Source: Sphingomonadales bacterium | GTDB taxonomy: Bacteria; Pseudomonadota; Alphaproteobacteria; Sphingomonadales; Sphingomonadaceae | Assembly (NCBI GenBank): GCA_013298745.1 | Contig: JAAFIT010000137.1 | Location: 1-6,764 of the forward strand | Length of the DNA: 6,764 nt | Reading direction: 5' to 3' | Notes under the pieces: generated by a model | Told to the model about the DNA's origin: nothing | Seen by the model: the letters and a program-made list of their open reading frames with translations, nothing else | The model's database searches: none | Made by a program: the position numbers and the translations under genes | Part shown: piece after piece, positions 5,382 through 6,764 of the stretch | Layout: each line of letters starts with the position of its first letter | How positions within the stretch are numbered: position 1 is the stretch's first letter

Positions 5382-6062
5382 ATGGACTTCATCGGCATCA
5401 TCCGGTCGCTCGAAGAGCTGCTCTATGAAGTCATGACATGGCTGATCTTCTATCCGCGCACGATGCTGCGGATCCTGATCAACCCGACGCAGATGACGCT
5501 CTATTCCGATACCGAACTCCACGACACGCCGACCGAACGCTATACCGACAGCCTGAGCCCGCCATTGCTGTTGATGCTGACCATCGCGCTGACGCATGGC
5601 ATCGAGCTTGCGGTCGGCCTCAAGGCTACATCGGACCTGCGCGCCGATTCGGTCCTCGCCGGCATCATGGCGAGCGAGAAGAACCTGCTGATCATTCGCG
5701 CACTGGTCACGGCGATCATCCCGCTGGTCATCGCGCTGGTCGCCATGCGCGCACAACGCCAGCCACTCGATCGCAACACGCTGCGCCAGCCGTTCTTCAG
5801 CCAGTGTTTCCTGGCAACGCCCTTCGCCTTTGTCTTGTCGATGGCCAATGTGATCGGCCGCCGCGGGGGTGACACCGCCGATGGCATTGCCGTGGCATTG
5901 GCGATCGCGGCGTTCATCTGGTTCTGCTGGGCCGAAACACGCTGGGTCGGCCGCCAGCAGGACCTGGGACCCGGCAAGGCCCTGCTCGCCGGGGTGGGAA
6001 GCGTCGCGCTTGCGATGGCCGTCGCCTTGGGCGTGGCGGCGGCGATGACGTTGCTGCTTTAG
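5382..6062 (+). CDS. Polytopic inner-membrane protein of unknown function
   Basis: A 226-residue integral membrane protein with about five predicted helices: roughly 61-80, 102-123, 142-158, 167-185 and 200-224. They are preceded by an amphipathic, partly hydrophobic N-terminal segment (about 12-33, LLYEVMTWLIFYPRTMLRIL) and a polar loop at 35-59. I recall similar sequences as hypothetical or 'permease' proteins in alphaproteobacteria, and the N-terminal layout is somewhat like Yip1-type small membrane proteins. I see no transporter signature, catalytic motif or signal peptide. GGGAG at 5368-5372, 9 bp before the ATG, sets the start. It lies 93 bp after the helix-turn-helix gene on the same strand and has its own candidate promoter. 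Its TAG stop overlaps the TAA of the convergent tadA by sharing TTAG at 6059-6062. Function unknown. Confidence 0.8.
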   Translation: MDFIGIIRSLEELLYEVMTWLIFYPRTMLRILINPTQMTLYSDTELHDTPTERYTDSLSPPLLLMLTIALTHGIELAVGLKATSDLRADSVLAGIMASEKNLLIIRALVTAIIPLVIALVAMRAQRQPLDRNTLRQPFFSQCFLATPFAFVLSMANVIGRRGGDTADGIAVALAIAAFIWFCWAETRWVGRQQDLGPGKALLAGVGSVALAMAVALGVAAAMTLLL

Positions 6063-6541
6063 TGGCTGGAGCCTTGTTCCGGCTGCCGCAAACGCCGGAA
6101 AAAGTCCTTCAGCAACAGTGTCGCCTCGGCCTCGCCGATGCCGCTCACCACTTCGGGCACGTGATGGACCTGCGGATGGGCGAAGACGCGCGGGCCTTGC
6201 TCGATGCCGCCGGATTTGGGGTCGGACGCGCCATAGACCAGCACGGCAATGCGCGCCGCGGCGATGGCGGCGGCGCACATCGGGCAGGGTTCGAGCGTCA
6301 CATGCAGGGTAGTGCCAGGCAGCCGCGCACTGCCGAGCGCCGCACAGGCAGCGCGGATGGCGAGAATTTCGGCGTGCGCGGTGGGGTCGCTCAGTTCCAG
6401 CGTGCGGTTGCCGGCGGCGGCGAGGATGTGGCCATCACCGGCCGAGACAACGGCGCCGACGGGGACTTCGCCGCGCGCCGCGGCTGCCCGCGCCTCATCG
6501 AGCGCGCGCGCCATGGCGGGGGAGGCGGGGAAGGCCGGCAT
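6059..6541 (-). CDS. tadA: tRNA-specific adenosine(34) deaminase TadA
   Basis: A 160-residue zinc-dependent deaminase that converts adenosine 34 to inosine in the anticodon of tRNA-Arg(ACG), allowing one tRNA to read CGU, CGC and CGA. It carries the complete cytidine/deoxycytidylate deaminase zinc site: His56 and catalytic Glu58 in DPTAHAEI, and Cys86 and Cys89 in EPCPMC. TadA-typical features include EVPVGAVV (25-32), GNRTLELSDPTAHAE (44-58) and the C-terminal FFRRLR helix. The length is normal (about 150-170). Met1 at 6541 has only a weak GGGG upstream; Met10 (6514) is an alternative start that would still keep the whole domain. The gene is probably co-transcribed with the - strand gene ending at 6584, 42 bp upstream. 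It overlaps the convergent membrane protein gene by 4 bp at the stops. Confidence 0.95.
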   Translation of the reverse strand: MPAFPASPAMARALDEARAAAARGEVPVGAVVSAGDGHILAAAGNRTLELSDPTAHAEILAIRAACAALGSARLPGTTLHVTLEPCPMCAAAIAAARIAVLVYGASDPKSGGIEQGPRVFAHPQVHHVPEVVSGIGEAEATLLLKDFFRRLRQPEQGSSH

Positions 6542-6583
6542 CGCCCCGGCGTTAGGCGAGCCGTGCCGGCAAGTCCATCGCGG

Positions 6584-6764
6584 CTATTCGGAGGTCTTGG
6601 CCGGCTCAACGGTGACGGTCGGCACGGTCACTTGCGTATCGGTGCTGCCGACATCGACGGTGGGCACCTTGACGGTCGCCTCGCGCTTGCCAAGGTCGAC
6701 CTTGGCGGTGGAGACATCGAACACCGGCGCCTTGGCCTGCTGGGTCTGGTCGATCTTGATCAAG
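6584..6764 (-). CDS. C-terminal part of a protein with 14-residue Val/Pro repeats (5' end outside the window)
   Basis: The last 59 residues of a - strand gene end at TAG (6584-6586 on the complement); the start lies beyond the right edge. The tail contains a tandem repeat of period 14: VDLGKREATVKVPT then VDVGSTDTQVTVPT, followed by a degenerate VTVEP unit. Alternating Val with fixed Pro-Thr and Gly suggests short beta-strands or an extended, low-complexity tail. The end, EPAKTSE, is polar. I associate this style of tail with hypothetical proteins of sphingomonads, but I cannot name a function. Codon use matches the neighbours. It sits directly upstream of tadA on the same strand and is likely in the same transcript. 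Confidence 0.75.
   Translation of the reverse strand, partial: LIKIDQTQQAKAPVFDVSTAKVDLGKREATVKVPTVDVGSTDTQVTVPTVTVEPAKTSE

Noticed and set aside
5316..6278. 320-codon - strand frame spanning the membrane protein and part of tadA
   Set aside because: It is His/Arg/Gln-rich with no family signal, and it conflicts with two well-supported genes.

Overview
The window is GC-rich (roughly two thirds G+C), densely coded bacterial chromosome. Protein families, codon use and intergenic repeats suggest an alphaproteobacterium, most likely a sphingomonad. The strongest pointers are the small helix-turn-helix protein at 4740-5288, the five-helix membrane protein at 5382-6062 and the GC-rich inverted repeats, all of which resemble types I associate with Sphingomonadales. 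This assignment comes from recognition; no database search was run.

Layout, left to right. The end of an unrecognised + strand gene (1-143) is followed by a cytoplasmic SMP-30/gluconolactonase-type lactonase (218-1138) and an alpha/beta hydrolase of the soluble epoxide hydrolase type (1257-2126). A crotonase-fold enoyl-CoA hydratase/isomerase (2253-3113) lies convergent on the - strand. Divergent from it, across a 105-bp promoter region, is a membrane-anchored serine beta-lactamase-like hydrolase (3219-4535). An AT-richer promoter region then leads into a small DNA-binding protein (4740-5288) and a polytopic membrane protein (5382-6062). The membrane protein overlaps tail-to-tail with tadA on the - strand (6059-6541). 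The window closes in the C-terminus of a second - strand protein with 14-residue repeats (6584-6764).

How the genes fit together. The lactonase, epoxide hydrolase and crotonase are all catabolic-type enzymes and could handle ring-opened or epoxidised carbon compounds, but the sequence does not show a shared pathway. TadA is the one clear housekeeping gene; it makes inosine-34 in tRNA-Arg. The helix-turn-helix protein probably regulates its own promoter, where repeated GCAACAT boxes sit. The same core in inverted orientation occurs upstream of the membrane protein, so the two may form a regulatory pair.

Three intergenic gaps (1139-1256, 2127-2252, 4536-4739) each carry a head-to-head pair of a different GC-rich palindromic repeat. 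The middle one folds into a cruciform-like structure and supplies the last codons and stop of the epoxide hydrolase. I found no rRNA, tRNA, CRISPR array, transposase or prophage structural gene. Apart from the regulatory and repeat observations, this looks like an ordinary chromosomal region.
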